Assembly (NCBI RefSeq): GCF_000422505.1 | Contig: NZ_AULX01000006.1 | Coordinates: 62,001-126,000, forward strand | Length of the DNA: 64,000 nt | From: Paenibacillus pinihumi DSM 23905 = JCM 16419 | Lineage (GTDB): Bacteria; Bacillota; Bacilli; Paenibacillales; Paenibacillaceae | Reading direction: 5' to 3' | Shown here: positions 27,606 to 36,273 of the stretch, piece after piece | Layout of the letters: the number at the start of each line of letters is the position of its first letter | How positions within the stretch are numbered: position 1 is the first letter of the stretch | Program-made: the position numbers and the translations under genes | Notes under the pieces: generated by a model | Database searches by the model: none | What the model saw: the letters and a program-made list of their open reading frames with translations, nothing else | What the model was told of the DNA's origin: nothing

Positions 27606-27635
27606 AGTATAGCATAGTTCCTGGAAAAAGTTCAA
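27606..27635 (-). promoter_or_regulatory. Promoter of antisense RNA copy 1
   Basis: TTGAAC and TATACT are separated by 18 bp, and TG precedes the -10 (TGCTATACT). An imperfect inverted repeat of about 65 bp (27631-27695, arms containing TTCAGT and AAACGCT) overlaps its upstream side. Confidence 0.7.
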
Positions 27636-27787
27636 TTCAGTTAAACGCTGCTCCTGCACGGTGGTTGTAGCGTTTTAAGACTGAATTCAAAAAAGTTCAA
27701 AAGGAGTTTATATGATAACCATGTGCTCATTTGGCAAAAATGATAAAATAGATATACTCATACGACAGCAAAAAGGAGCGTAATGCA

Positions 27788-28081
27788 ATGGCAGCTTCCA
27801 AAAAACAATTAAAAACATGCAGCAAAGGACATCAATTTTATAAAACCAGCGATTGTCCCGCATGCCCGGTCTGTGAGCAGGAAAACAAACCTGATAGCGG
27901 ATTTCTGTCCTTGCTTTCTGCCCCGGCAAGGCGGGCATTGGAGCACAACGGAATCACGACACTGCAGCAGCTTGCCACATACAGTGAAAAAGAAATTTTG
28001 CAATTCCATGGCATGGGTCCCGCCTCATTGCCAAAACTCCGAACAGCTTTGGCAGAAAGCGGACTGGCCTTTAAAAGCTAA
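27788..28081 (+). CDS. Small zinc-knuckle plus helix-hairpin-helix protein
   Basis: A 97-aa protein. The N-terminal 35 residues contain Cys/His pairs (CSKGHQFYKTSDCPACPVC) that could bind zinc. The C-terminal 60 residues (LSAPARRALEHNGI, TLQQLATYSEKEILQFHGMGPASLPKLRTAL) form the helix-hairpin-helix fold of the RNA polymerase alpha C-terminal domain, including the GMGP turn that contacts DNA in that family. The start has AAAGGAG upstream and a promoter-like TTGGCA/TATACT pair at about 27728-27757. It interrupts the array of toxin/antisense and phosphoesterase units. A DNA-binding role is inferred; the exact role is not known to me. Confidence 0.75.
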   Translation: MAASKKQLKTCSKGHQFYKTSDCPACPVCEQENKPDSGFLSLLSAPARRALEHNGITTLQQLATYSEKEILQFHGMGPASLPKLRTALAESGLAFKS

Positions 28082-28127
28082 GGTGTTATAATTTCCGGCT
28101 TATTCGTCCAGCTACATGTCTGGTCCA

Positions 28128-28940
28128 TCAAACCGAAATAATCTGCATGCAATTCCGAATTTCCTGAACGGCTGAAGGCTGGCGCCATTCTCTCCGGTAA
28201 CCCAAACAGGCACAGATTAGCTCTATTCCATGGTAGTCCAGCTTTTTTCTGTAATGCACATGGCCCATGATGCCATACCTCACCTCGTATTTCCTGTAAA
28301 GCTCCGCATATTCCGTGCTGCCGAGGAAAGCGTTGAAATATTCCCAGACCGGATGAGGCGTCGGAACTTTGAAATGGGAATGTGACAGCATGTGCGTCAC
28401 CATAATAACCGGCTTGCCGCGGTATGCTTCCAGCTCGTTCTCCAAACGCTCCTTAAAATACTGGTGCACATCGCGATTGCTCATTCCCCAGTTGACCCAA
28501 TGGCCGTCATGCCACATCCTGTCCATTGCCTGCATTTGATCAAATTGCTCCGTGCTATACTTGCTGTCCCCCATTGTGTAGTCGTACCAACCTGAGCTCC
28601 CAATGACAACCCAGCCGTTATCCAGTTCAAATGGACGCTCGCACAAATTCCCTTCATACGTCTGAAACTGCTTGTACACCTGCCATGTATCTTTAATGCC
28701 ATTAACCTTGCTCCAATAATCATGATTGCCCGGAACAAACAGTACAGGTATTCCGGATTGAGCCTTAAGCGAAGAAAGGACCGCAAGGCTGCGATTGACA
28801 TCATTGGAGATATCTCCGGCAATAATTAAAGCGTCAAGCTTGTTCTCATTCGAAACCTCAAGCAATGCTTCTTCTATTGAAGGTCCGTCAGCCGCTTCAT
28901 TTATATCTACGTGCAAATCCGAAATCACACCAATGTTCAT
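28128..28940 (-). CDS. Calcineurin-like metallophosphoesterase, copy 1
   Basis: A 270-aa enzyme of the calcineurin-like superfamily. I use ATG 28940, placed 6 bases after GGAGAGGA; an upstream in-frame ATG overlaps that site. The metal-binding motifs are all present: SDLHVD, IAGDISND, PGNHDYW, VTHMLSH and MGHVHYR. No signal peptide is seen, so it is cytoplasmic. Substrate unknown; relatives hydrolyse phosphoesters of nucleotides or lipids. It is closely similar to the gene at 29286-30107, and each copy has an antisense-RNA locus on the same side, which points to a tandem duplication. Confidence 0.85.
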   Translation of the reverse strand: MNIGVISDLHVDINEAADGPSIEEALLEVSNENKLDALIIAGDISNDVNRSLAVLSSLKAQSGIPVLFVPGNHDYWSKVNGIKDTWQVYKQFQTYEGNLCERPFELDNGWVVIGSSGWYDYTMGDSKYSTEQFDQMQAMDRMWHDGHWVNWGMSNRDVHQYFKERLENELEAYRGKPVIMVTHMLSHSHFKVPTPHPVWEYFNAFLGSTEYAELYRKYEVRYGIMGHVHYRKKLDYHGIELICACLGYRREWRQPSAVQEIRNCMQIISV

Positions 28941-29002
28941 GGCATATCCTCTCCCCATCTTCTTGCCTGAATGATTTCCGGCCCGCCCGTAAGTTTCACA
29001 GC

Positions 29003-29193
29003 AAACGAAAAACCACCGCTAAATAGGTTTCAGAGGCCTACGGTGGTTTCTCGCTAGTAATAACTTTTAGTTTGCTGGCACGCCGTGGTGATCCTTAGCC
29101 TGTCAATCCTGAGAGGTCTTAACCACTCGCAGCGGAGGAAGACTCCCTTTTCGTATCCGGCCTCTATGTCCAACTTCATATAATTGAATATTT
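29003..29193 (-). ncRNA. Orphan antisense RNA, copy 2
   Basis: Homologous to the RNA at 27411-27599. Shared blocks include the ACCACCGCTAAATAGG segment, the CCTACGGTGGTTT arm and GCCGTGGTGATCC. Its terminator hairpin is at 29005-29053. The toxin gene on the opposite strand is missing except for its last codons, so this RNA has no local target and could act only on the copy 1 mRNA. Confidence 0.55.
29005..29027 (+). pseudogene. Residual 3' end of a second toxin gene
   Basis: The codons for KRKTTAK and the TAG stop are identical to the end of the toxin at 27299-27433. Upstream the similarity stops abruptly next to the start of the phosphoesterase at 28940; no start codon or hydrophobic segment remains. 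Confidence 0.6.
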
Positions 29194-29199
29194 CTCGAT

Positions 29200-29229
29200 A
29201 GTATATCACATTTTCTGGAAGCCTTCCAA
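29200..29229 (-). promoter_or_regulatory. Promoter of antisense RNA copy 2
   Basis: TTGGAA and TATACT are 18 bp apart, the same spacing as in copy 1, with TG one base before the -10 (TGATATACT). The promoter is better conserved than the surrounding DNA, so the RNA is probably still made. Confidence 0.6.
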
Positions 29230-29285
29230 TTGAGTAAAGACACCATGATGAACGATTGCCATAAAACTCACTGCGTCTGCCGGAG

Positions 29286-30107
29286 CTAGATTGTAATGAT
29301 CTGGATGCAATCGCGAATTTCCTGAACCGCCGATTCCTGACGCCATTCCTTGCGGTAGCCGAGACAAGCACAAATCAGCTCTGTACCTTCAAAATTATGC
29401 GTTTTCCTGTAGTGGACATGGCCCATAATTCCATATTTGACCCCGTACCGCTGATAGAGCTCCGCATAATCCGTGCTGCCGAGAAAGGCATTGAAATAGG
29501 ACCATTGCGGATGAGGCATCGGCACTTTAAAAAACGGATGCGTCAGCATATGGGTAACCATAATAACCGGCTTCCCGCTATGCTGCTCCAGCTCCTTCTC
29601 CAGCCGCTCATAAAAATAGCGGTGAATGTTCGGATTGCTCATTCTCCAATCCACATACAGGCTATCCTGCCACGTCCGGTCCATCGCATGCATCTGCTCG
29701 AACTGCTCGATGGAATATCCCGGCTCACCCATCGTGTAGTCATACCAGCCGGAATTACCGATGACGATCCAGCCGTTATCCAGCGCATACGGTCGCTCAA
29801 CCAGACAGCCCTCATAGGTCTGAAACTGCTTGTAAATCTCCCAAGTGTCCTTAATGCCGTTGTCTTTGCTCCAATAATCGTGATTGCCGGGAATGAATAA
29901 TACCGGAATGCCGCTATGCTCCCTGAGCCACTTGAGCACCGCGATACTGCGAATCGCATCATTGGAGATATCCCCGGCGATGATCAAGGTATCCAGCTTG
30001 CGCTCCAACACGACCTGAAGCAGCGCTTCTTCAATGGATGGTTCATCCGGCTGCTCATTAAGATCAACATGCAAATCTGATATAACGCCAATATTCACAG
30101 CATTCAT
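29286..30107 (-). CDS. Calcineurin-like metallophosphoesterase, copy 2
   Basis: A 273-aa paralogue of the gene at 28128-28940, with identical motifs SDLHVD, IAGDISND, PGNHDYW, VTHMLTH and MGHVHYR. The ATG overlaps the stop of the preceding transporter ATPase gene (ATGA), so this copy is translationally coupled to the peptide transporter operon, while copy 1 stands alone. That coupling suggests it works on something brought in by the transporter; the substrate is unknown. Confidence 0.87.
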   Translation of the reverse strand: MNAVNIGVISDLHVDLNEQPDEPSIEEALLQVVLERKLDTLIIAGDISNDAIRSIAVLKWLREHSGIPVLFIPGNHDYWSKDNGIKDTWEIYKQFQTYEGCLVERPYALDNGWIVIGNSGWYDYTMGEPGYSIEQFEQMHAMDRTWQDSLYVDWRMSNPNIHRYFYERLEKELEQHSGKPVIMVTHMLTHPFFKVPMPHPQWSYFNAFLGSTDYAELYQRYGVKYGIMGHVHYRKTHNFEGTELICACLGYRKEWRQESAVQEIRDCIQIITI

Positions 30108-31075
30108 TCCCCTTCTGCATAAATGTGACAGCTAACCTCATGCCCGGAACCCACTTTCCTTAATTGCGGCACTTCACTTCGGCATATATCCATGACTGCG
30201 GGACATCTGGGATGGAAGGCACAGCCGCCCGGAGGCTCAATGGGATTGGGCACATCGCCTTGAAGCACAGCATGCTCCTTGCGTTTATGAACATCAGGGA
30301 CAGCGGAAAATAACGCCCGAGTATACGGATGAAGCGGTCCCTTATCCGCAACCCCGGCTTCAAAGATCTCCACGATTTTCCCCAGGTACATGACGCCAAT
30401 GCGGTCGCTAATATACTCCACCACATTCAGATCATGGGAAATGAACAAATAGGTCAAACCGCGCTTTTCCTGCAACTCCTTTAACAAATTCAGAATTTGC
30501 GACTGGACGGAAACGTCGAGCGCGGATACTGCTTCATCAATGACAATAAACTTTGGCTCAAGAACTAATGCGGCGGCAATGCCGACACGCTGCTTTTGCC
30601 CGCCGCTTAGTTCATGCGGGTACCGGTCCATATAACTGGCATCCAGCCCGACCTGCTCAAGCGTCTCCGAAACGATCTTTCTTCTCTGCAGCTTGTCTCC
30701 AATCCGGTGAATGATGAGCGGCTCCTCAAGCGTCCAGCCAATCGTCTTCTTCGGGTTCAGGGAGGAGTAGGGGTCCTGGAACACGATTTGAATGTCCCGC
30801 CGCAGCGCCTTCATCCGGCTTTCCGATAGTCCCGAGACCGGTTCTCCTTGAAAATACAGCTCTCCTTCTGTCTGCTTGACGAGTTGCACAAGCATCTGTC
30901 CTGTCGTTGATTTGCCGCAGCCGCTCTCGCCAACCAGTCCGAAGATTTCCCCTTCCCGGATACGGAATGAGATTCCGTCGACTGCTCGTACAACCTGCTT
31001 TTTTTCCATTAGCCCTTGCCGGGGCAATGGATAATGCTTCGTCAGCCCGCTCACCTTCAGTAATTCACGATTCAT
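30104..31075 (-). CDS. Peptide ABC transporter ATP-binding protein (OppF/DppF-like)
   Basis: The product is 323 aa from ATG 31075, which has TAGGAGG 6 bases upstream; the frame extends further into the previous gene. Walker A is [11 protein letters not shown], the signature LSGGQKQRVGIAAAL, and Walker B FIVIDEAVSALD. The C-terminal oligopeptide-transporter region with CAFHPRCPAVMDICR is typical of OppD/DppF-type ATPases and can hold an iron-sulfur cluster in some members. It is the second ATPase of the importer encoded by 30104-35480. Confidence 0.9.
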   Translation of the reverse strand: MNRELLKVSGLTKHYPLPRQGLMEKKQVVRAVDGISFRIREGEIFGLVGESGCGKSTTGQMLVQLVKQTEGELYFQGEPVSGLSESRMKALRRDIQIVFQDPYSSLNPKKTIGWTLEEPLIIHRIGDKLQRRKIVSETLEQVGLDASYMDRYPHELSGGQKQRVGIAAALVLEPKFIVIDEAVSALDVSVQSQILNLLKELQEKRGLTYLFISHDLNVVEYISDRIGVMYLGKIVEIFEAGVADKGPLHPYTRALFSAVPDVHKRKEHAVLQGDVPNPIEPPGGCAFHPRCPAVMDICRSEVPQLRKVGSGHEVSCHIYAEGE

Positions 31076-31085
31076 CACATGCCTC

Positions 31086-32054
31086 CTAACCCGCAACGAG
31101 ATGACAGCGGACAAGATGCTGCTCTCCGGCCTTCTTCATTTGCGGAACCTCTGCTGCGCATATAGCCGTTGCACTCGGGCAACGTCCGGCGAAAGGACAT
31201 CCCGTCCTTCTCCCTGTAAGCGGAGGGACACGGCCCGGAATCGTATACAGGATGCGCCCGCGCTTGTCTGCGCCCGGCAATGACTGCAAAAGTCCGGCGG
31301 TGTACGGATGCCGCGGGTGATCCAGCAATTCTTCTACCGGAGCTTCTTCCACCATATAGCCCGCATACATGACGATAACACGGTCACATACTTCGCGAAT
31401 TACACCAAGATCATGGGAAATAAACAACATAGCCGTACCTGTCGAATGGTTCATATCCCGCAGCAGATTGAGAATTTGCGCCTGAATCGTAACATCCAGC
31501 GCAGTCGTCGGCTCATCCGCGATCAGCAGCTTGGGCTGGCAGATCAGAGCCATGGCAATCATAATCCGTTGCATCATGCCGCCGGAGAGTTGATGCGGGT
31601 AGTCCCCGTAGAGCCTGTCCACACGGGATAAACCGACCTTCGCCATCATATCGAGTGCAAGCTGCCTGGCCTCTTTCCTGGACACGCCCAGATGCAATAG
31701 AGCCATTTCAGCAATCTGCTTCCCTACAGGCATCAACGGATTAAGAGCCGTCATCGGGTCCTGGAAGATCATCGTGATATCCTTGCCCCTGACCCCGCTC
31801 CATTGCTGCGCCGATGATGTCACCAATGATTTGCCGTCCAGCCTGATTTCGCCTTTTGTTATTTTGGCCGTTCCGGGCAGCAGTCCCATTATAGATAATG
31901 AAGTGAGACTTTTCCCGCAGCCGGATTCCCCGACGATACCGACTGTCTCCTTCTCGCCAATCTGAAAGGTCATCTGCTGCAGCGCCGGATAATCCTGTTT
32001 CCCCAGCGTAAATGCCACTTCCAAATCCCGCATTTCCAGCAGCGAGTTCGTCAT
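31086..32054 (-). CDS. Peptide ABC transporter ATP-binding protein (OppD/DppD-like)
   Basis: A 322-aa ATPase. It contains [19 protein letters not shown], signature [15 protein letters not shown], Walker [13 protein letters not shown] and the four-Cys C-terminal region [14 protein letters not shown]. It pairs with the neighbouring OppF-like ATPase to drive the DppB/DppC permease. Ribosome site AAGGGGG lies 8 bases before the ATG. Confidence 0.92.
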   Translation of the reverse strand: MTNSLLEMRDLEVAFTLGKQDYPALQQMTFQIGEKETVGIVGESGCGKSLTSLSIMGLLPGTAKITKGEIRLDGKSLVTSSAQQWSGVRGKDITMIFQDPMTALNPLMPVGKQIAEMALLHLGVSRKEARQLALDMMAKVGLSRVDRLYGDYPHQLSGGMMQRIMIAMALICQPKLLIADEPTTALDVTIQAQILNLLRDMNHSTGTAMLFISHDLGVIREVCDRVIVMYAGYMVEEAPVEELLDHPRHPYTAGLLQSLPGADKRGRILYTIPGRVPPLTGRRTGCPFAGRCPSATAICAAEVPQMKKAGEQHLVRCHLVAG

Positions 32055-32070
32055 GCAGCCGTCCCCCTTC

Positions 32071-32898
32071 CTAGCTCTTGTTGTCGTACACGTCCCTTAT
32101 GCCGTCTCCCAGCAAATTGAAGCCGAGCACCATCACCGTAATGACGCTGCCTGTAATCAGCACATACCACGGCGCATTGACAATGAAGGGCTGCGCCTCG
32201 CTCAGCATTCTGCCCCAGCTTGGATCAGGCGGCTGTACCCCCAGCCCCAGATAGCTCAGGCCTGCCTCCGCCAGAATAGATCCGGAAAATCGCAATGAAG
32301 CAGCCACGATAATCGGTGACGCGATATTCGGGAGGATGTGGTGCACAATAATACGAGTGGCCCCTGCCCCTCTCGCCACAGCTGCTTTCACAAAGTTGAA
32401 TTCCTTATATTGAATAAATCCGCTGCGCGCAATCCTTGCGAATGCCGGAATACTCATTAAGCCAAGCGCGACAATCGTATTGCCAAGGCCAGGGCCAAAT
32501 ACGGAGACAAGCATAATCGCCAGCAAAATGCCGGGAAAAGCAAGCTTCGCATCCATCAGCCTCATTAATACTTCATCTGTCCAGCCGCCCCGATAGCCAG
32601 CAATAGCGCCGATGAACAAGCCAAAGAACAAGCCGATCGCCACCGATGATACGCCAATAAGAAAGGCCGTCTGTGTCCCTTCGACAATCCGGCTGAAGAT
32701 ATCCCGCCCGAAGTTGTCCGTCCCCCACCAGTGGGACGGCTGGGGATGGGCCAGGCGCATCGCCGTATTCATTTCATTGGGACCATACGGCGTGTAGAAC
32801 AGGCTCATGACCATAAGCATCAGCAGCAGTCCGATCAGACTGGCACCGATGACAAACGGCTTGTTGCGTACTAGCTGCTTCCATTTCATCTCGTTCAC
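32071..32898 (-). CDS. Peptide ABC transporter permease (DppC-like)
   Basis: A 275-aa permease with six membrane helices. The N-terminus has the WGTDNFGRDIFSRIVEGT motif typical of OppC/DppC, and the cytoplasmic EAA loop is AAVARGAGATRIIVHHILPN. It overlaps dppB-like by 4 bp (ATGA), so the two permease subunits are made together. Confidence 0.92.
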   Translation of the reverse strand: MNEMKWKQLVRNKPFVIGASLIGLLLMLMVMSLFYTPYGPNEMNTAMRLAHPQPSHWWGTDNFGRDIFSRIVEGTQTAFLIGVSSVAIGLFFGLFIGAIAGYRGGWTDEVLMRLMDAKLAFPGILLAIMLVSVFGPGLGNTIVALGLMSIPAFARIARSGFIQYKEFNFVKAAVARGAGATRIIVHHILPNIASPIIVAASLRFSGSILAEAGLSYLGLGVQPPDPSWGRMLSEAQPFIVNAPWYVLITGSVITVMVLGFNLLGDGIRDVYDNKS

Positions 32899-33839
32899 CT
32901 TTTCAACCGAATACGCGGATCAATGATTTTATAGAGCATATCAACGATAAAATTGATACAGACGACGATAAACGCAATGTACAGCACAAGTGTTTGCAGC
33001 AGCGGCAGATCCCGTGTCCCGATGGACGTAATGAGCAGGTTGCCAAGCCCCGGCAGCGCAAATACATTTTCAACTACGATGCTGCCGCCCAGTGTGTCTG
33101 CAATGAGCAGACCGACAATTGTCAGCACCGGAATTAAAGAATTCCGCAGCATGTGACGGTACATGATGCTTCGCTCGCGCAACCCCTTGCTCCGGGCCGT
33201 ACGGACATAGTCCATGCGGGACTGGTCCAGCAGCGTATTGCGCAAATACCGGATGACCACAGCAATACCTGGGATTGCAAGCGCAAGCGCGGGCAAAAAC
33301 AACGATTTAAGGGCGCCTAAGGGACTTTCATGCCAGGGAACATAACCGTATGTCGGAAAAAGCCTGAAAGTAACAGAAAAAATCAGGATCAGCAGAAATG
33401 CCAGCCAGAACGAAGGAACCGCAACGCCAAGCTGTGTCAGAACGGACAAGAACAGCGCTGAAATTTTGCCGTCTCTTCTCGCAATGTAAATGCCGAGGGG
33501 CAGACCGATAATCAAGGTCAGCCCCAACGACAGAATGGCGAGCGAGATGGTCACTGGCAATCTCTCCTGCAATATATCCGCTACAGGCCGCTGGTAACGA
33601 AGCGAGGTGCCCAATTCCCCGGTCGATGTATCCTTGATCCATGACAGGTACCGCTCTGCCGCAGGACGTTCAAGTCCCATCGTCTTGCGCAGCTCGGCCA
33701 GCTGATGTGCATCGGCATCGACACCAAGCACAATCTGGGCCGGATCGCCCGGCAGTACCTGAAAGACCAGGAAAGTAATAACGGATACCAGCAGGACAGT
33801 CAAAAAGAGAGCAGCCAATTTCCGGATATAAAATCTCAC
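32895..33839 (-). CDS. Peptide ABC transporter permease (DppB-like)
   Basis: A 314-aa permease with a GTG start behind GGAGG. The N-terminal FLVFQVLPGDPAQIVLG and LGLERPAAERY segments, and the EAA loop RTARSKGLRERSIMYRHMLRNS, are characteristic of OppB/DppB. It forms the membrane channel with the DppC-like protein and lies 15 bp after the binding-protein gene. Confidence 0.92.
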   Translation of the reverse strand: MRFYIRKLAALFLTVLLVSVITFLVFQVLPGDPAQIVLGVDADAHQLAELRKTMGLERPAAERYLSWIKDTSTGELGTSLRYQRPVADILQERLPVTISLAILSLGLTLIIGLPLGIYIARRDGKISALFLSVLTQLGVAVPSFWLAFLLILIFSVTFRLFPTYGYVPWHESPLGALKSLFLPALALAIPGIAVVIRYLRNTLLDQSRMDYVRTARSKGLRERSIMYRHMLRNSLIPVLTIVGLLIADTLGGSIVVENVFALPGLGNLLITSIGTRDLPLLQTLVLYIAFIVVCINFIVDMLYKIIDPRIRLKR

Positions 33840-33854
33840 GCGGCCCGCCTCCGG

Positions 33855-35480
33855 TTACTTTCCTTCATAATACATGGCGGCAAAATCATATTTTTGAACC
33901 GGGTACATCTTGAAGCCCTTCAGCGTATTTTTCATCGCAACGGAGCGGCTAGGGTCCATGATATAAACAGCAGCGGCCTGATCGGTAAGCAGAGTCTGCG
34001 CCTGCTTGTACAGCTCAGCACGTTTGTTGACGTCGATCTCCTGGCGTGCTTGTCCGATAAGCGCATCAAATTCGCTGTTGCTGAACTTGAAGAAGTTTTT
34101 CGCATACTTCGTCTCATAGCGGCCCAGCACCTCCTGCGGGTCCAGCTTGCCTGTAAGTCCGATGATTGTCGCCTCATACTTGGCATTTGTATAGACGTCT
34201 TCCAGCCAGCTGCTCCACTCAATCTGCTTAATTGTGGCCTGGATACCTACAGCCTTTAATTGCTCAGCAATGACCTGGGCTGTATCAACATGGAACGGAT
34301 AGTTGGACGGCACAGTGATGGTCAGCTTGAAGCCATTTTCATAGCCGGCTTCCTTCAGCAGCTTTTTAGCTTCCTCCACATTATGCTCGTACCGCTTTTC
34401 CAGCCCTTCCTGATAGTACATCTTCATGGCGGGGCTCATGTTGGAGCCGAGCTTGACGCCGTTGCCTTCCGCTACCGTCTGGATAATGACATCTTTATCT
34501 ACCGCATAGTTGATTGCCTGGCGGACTTTAACATCATTAAGCGGCTTGACTGTGTTATTCAGCGCCATTAGCTGAACCATGTTCTGCGGGCCGGATACGA
34601 TATCGAAGCCGTCTCCAAGTTGAAGCGCTCCCTGGGAAGAGATGCCCGGAACCATATCGATGTCCCCGGATTTCAGGGCCAGCACAGCCGAGTTCGGGTC
34701 CGGCATGATTTTGAATTCTACACGGTCAATGGTTGGAGCCTTATCCTTGTCGTAAAAATCATCGTTCTTCTCCAGAACCAGCTGCTGGCCCGGTGTATAC
34801 GACGCAAACTTGAACGGCCCTGCGCCAATCGGCTTCACGCTCTGTTCCTCATAGTCCTTCGGCACGATCGCAATAATGTTGGCAGCCAGGAAAGCGGCGT
34901 CCTTCTCTTTCAGCTTAATGACAACTGTATAATCATCCGGCGTCTCGATCTTCTCAACCGCGGCAAATTTGGAAGATAGCGGTTCTTTCCCGTTCAACCC
35001 GGCCAGCTTGGCATAGGAATAGTCAACATCCTTCGACGTCAGCCCGGAGCCGTTGTGGAATTTGACCCCTTGTCTCAATTTGAAGGTATAGGCCAGCCCA
35101 TCCTCGGATACCTGATACGACTCGGCCAGCGCAGGCACAAGTTCACTATTCTCGCCTGCTTCGAACAGACCGTCGAACACGTTGTCCATCATGGAGCCTG
35201 TATCGGTCGCCGCAGATAAGTACGGGTCCAGATTATCCGGTTCTGTTGCCATGGCAACCCGAATCGTGCCGCCTGCCTGCTTGCCGCTGCTAGCTCCCGT
35301 GTCCTGAGGCTTCGCATTTCCGGTATTTCCGGCATTACCTTTACTTCCGGTTGTTGGTGCAGCAGAATTCCCTCCAGAGCTATTGCCGCCAGTTCCATTC
35401 GTTCCGCAGCCGGAGAGCACAAGCGATGTAATCATCAAAGCAGCCAATACCGTGACAAATGAATTCCTTAACTTCAACAA
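33855..35480 (-). CDS. Peptide-binding lipoprotein of ABC transporter (SBP family 5)
   Basis: The product is 541 aa with a TTG start. The signal peptide ends in the lipobox LVLSGC, so it is anchored to the outer face of the membrane by its Cys. A flexible Gly/Ser/Asn/Thr linker follows (residues 25-75), then the family 5 solute-binding domain with the NLDPYLSAATDTGSMMDNVFDGLFE opening seen in Dpp/Opp/Nik proteins. It defines substrate choice of the importer: peptides are the family default, but the operon's MurR/RpiR regulator and phosphatases would also fit a muropeptide-like ligand. Confidence 0.9.
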   Translation of the reverse strand: MLKLRNSFVTVLAALMITSLVLSGCGTNGTGGNSSGGNSAAPTTGSKGNAGNTGNAKPQDTGASSGKQAGGTIRVAMATEPDNLDPYLSAATDTGSMMDNVFDGLFEAGENSELVPALAESYQVSEDGLAYTFKLRQGVKFHNGSGLTSKDVDYSYAKLAGLNGKEPLSSKFAAVEKIETPDDYTVVIKLKEKDAAFLAANIIAIVPKDYEEQSVKPIGAGPFKFASYTPGQQLVLEKNDDFYDKDKAPTIDRVEFKIMPDPNSAVLALKSGDIDMVPGISSQGALQLGDGFDIVSGPQNMVQLMALNNTVKPLNDVKVRQAINYAVDKDVIIQTVAEGNGVKLGSNMSPAMKMYYQEGLEKRYEHNVEEAKKLLKEAGYENGFKLTITVPSNYPFHVDTAQVIAEQLKAVGIQATIKQIEWSSWLEDVYTNAKYEATIIGLTGKLDPQEVLGRYETKYAKNFFKFSNSEFDALIGQARQEIDVNKRAELYKQAQTLLTDQAAAVYIMDPSRSVAMKNTLKGFKMYPVQKYDFAAMYYEGK

Positions 35481-35501
35481 GAGAAAAACCCCTTCCCAGG
35501 T

Positions 35502-36236
35502 TCAAATGATGAGTTTCATGCCGCCATAAGCCAATTGAATCTGTCCTTGGTAGTTCCTTGATGCTTCTTCAAGCAGCTGGTTCAGCTCCCCGTAATGGGG
35601 AAAATGCGTCAGGACAACTTGCTTTGCCCCTGCCAAAGCTGCGATCTCCCCGGCTTCGCCGGCAGTCAGATGCCCGCTCATAATCCCCTTCTGCCAGTCA
35701 TAAAAGCTGCTTTCAAGGAGCAGCAGATCGGCTGAACGTGAAATGTCAATAATCGACTGGCACCATCCGGTATCGCCGCTGTAGACAAAGGTCTTGCCGT
35801 CCGGGGAAGTCATTCTGACTGCACAGCAAGGCGTTTCATGCACGGTCTCGGCGACTTCGAGTCTGACCTGCCCGACCGTAAACGCCTCCCCGATTTGTAC
35901 CCGGTGCACCCGGACAAAGTCCGGAAAGCGAAATGGCAGCCCGGATAAATCCTCCTCATACACATACACATCAAGCGGCTTCAATCGCTTGCCGGTCTGC
36001 ATCAGAATCAGTGTGGCAAATTCGAGACTGTATATATCCGCGATATGGTCTGCATCAGTATGAGTAATCACGACCGCATCCAACTTCTCGAGCGGACAAT
36101 GATTTTGCAGACGGGACAAGACGCCGCTGCCGCAATCCAGCAAAATCGTGCTGTCCCCGCATTCGACCAAATAGCCTGAGGTGGCTTCATTTTTCTCGGG
36201 ATAGGCTCCCCAGCAGCCGATAACGGTTATTTCCAT
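35502..36236 (-). CDS. MBL-fold metallohydrolase (YhfI-like)
   Basis: A 244-aa metallo-beta-lactamase-fold protein. The opening VIGCWGAYPEKNEATSGYLVE resembles Bacillus YhfI and RNase Z/phosphodiesterase-type members. The metal motif, normally HxHxDH, reads HTDADH here, so the second His is Asp. The other ligands are visible: GDTGW and LTHFPHYGE near the C-terminus. Asp may replace His as a ligand, or activity may be changed. It sits between the RpiR regulator and the peptide transporter genes and is likely part of the same catabolic operon. Substrate unknown. Confidence 0.82.
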   Translation of the reverse strand: MEITVIGCWGAYPEKNEATSGYLVECGDSTILLDCGSGVLSRLQNHCPLEKLDAVVITHTDADHIADIYSLEFATLILMQTGKRLKPLDVYVYEEDLSGLPFRFPDFVRVHRVQIGEAFTVGQVRLEVAETVHETPCCAVRMTSPDGKTFVYSGDTGWCQSIIDISRSADLLLLESSFYDWQKGIMSGHLTAGEAGEIAALAGAKQVVLTHFPHYGELNQLLEEASRNYQGQIQLAYGGMKLII

Positions 36237-36273
36237 TGCTAAATCCTTTCCGGCGAAAGCCTGTTTGGGTGGT

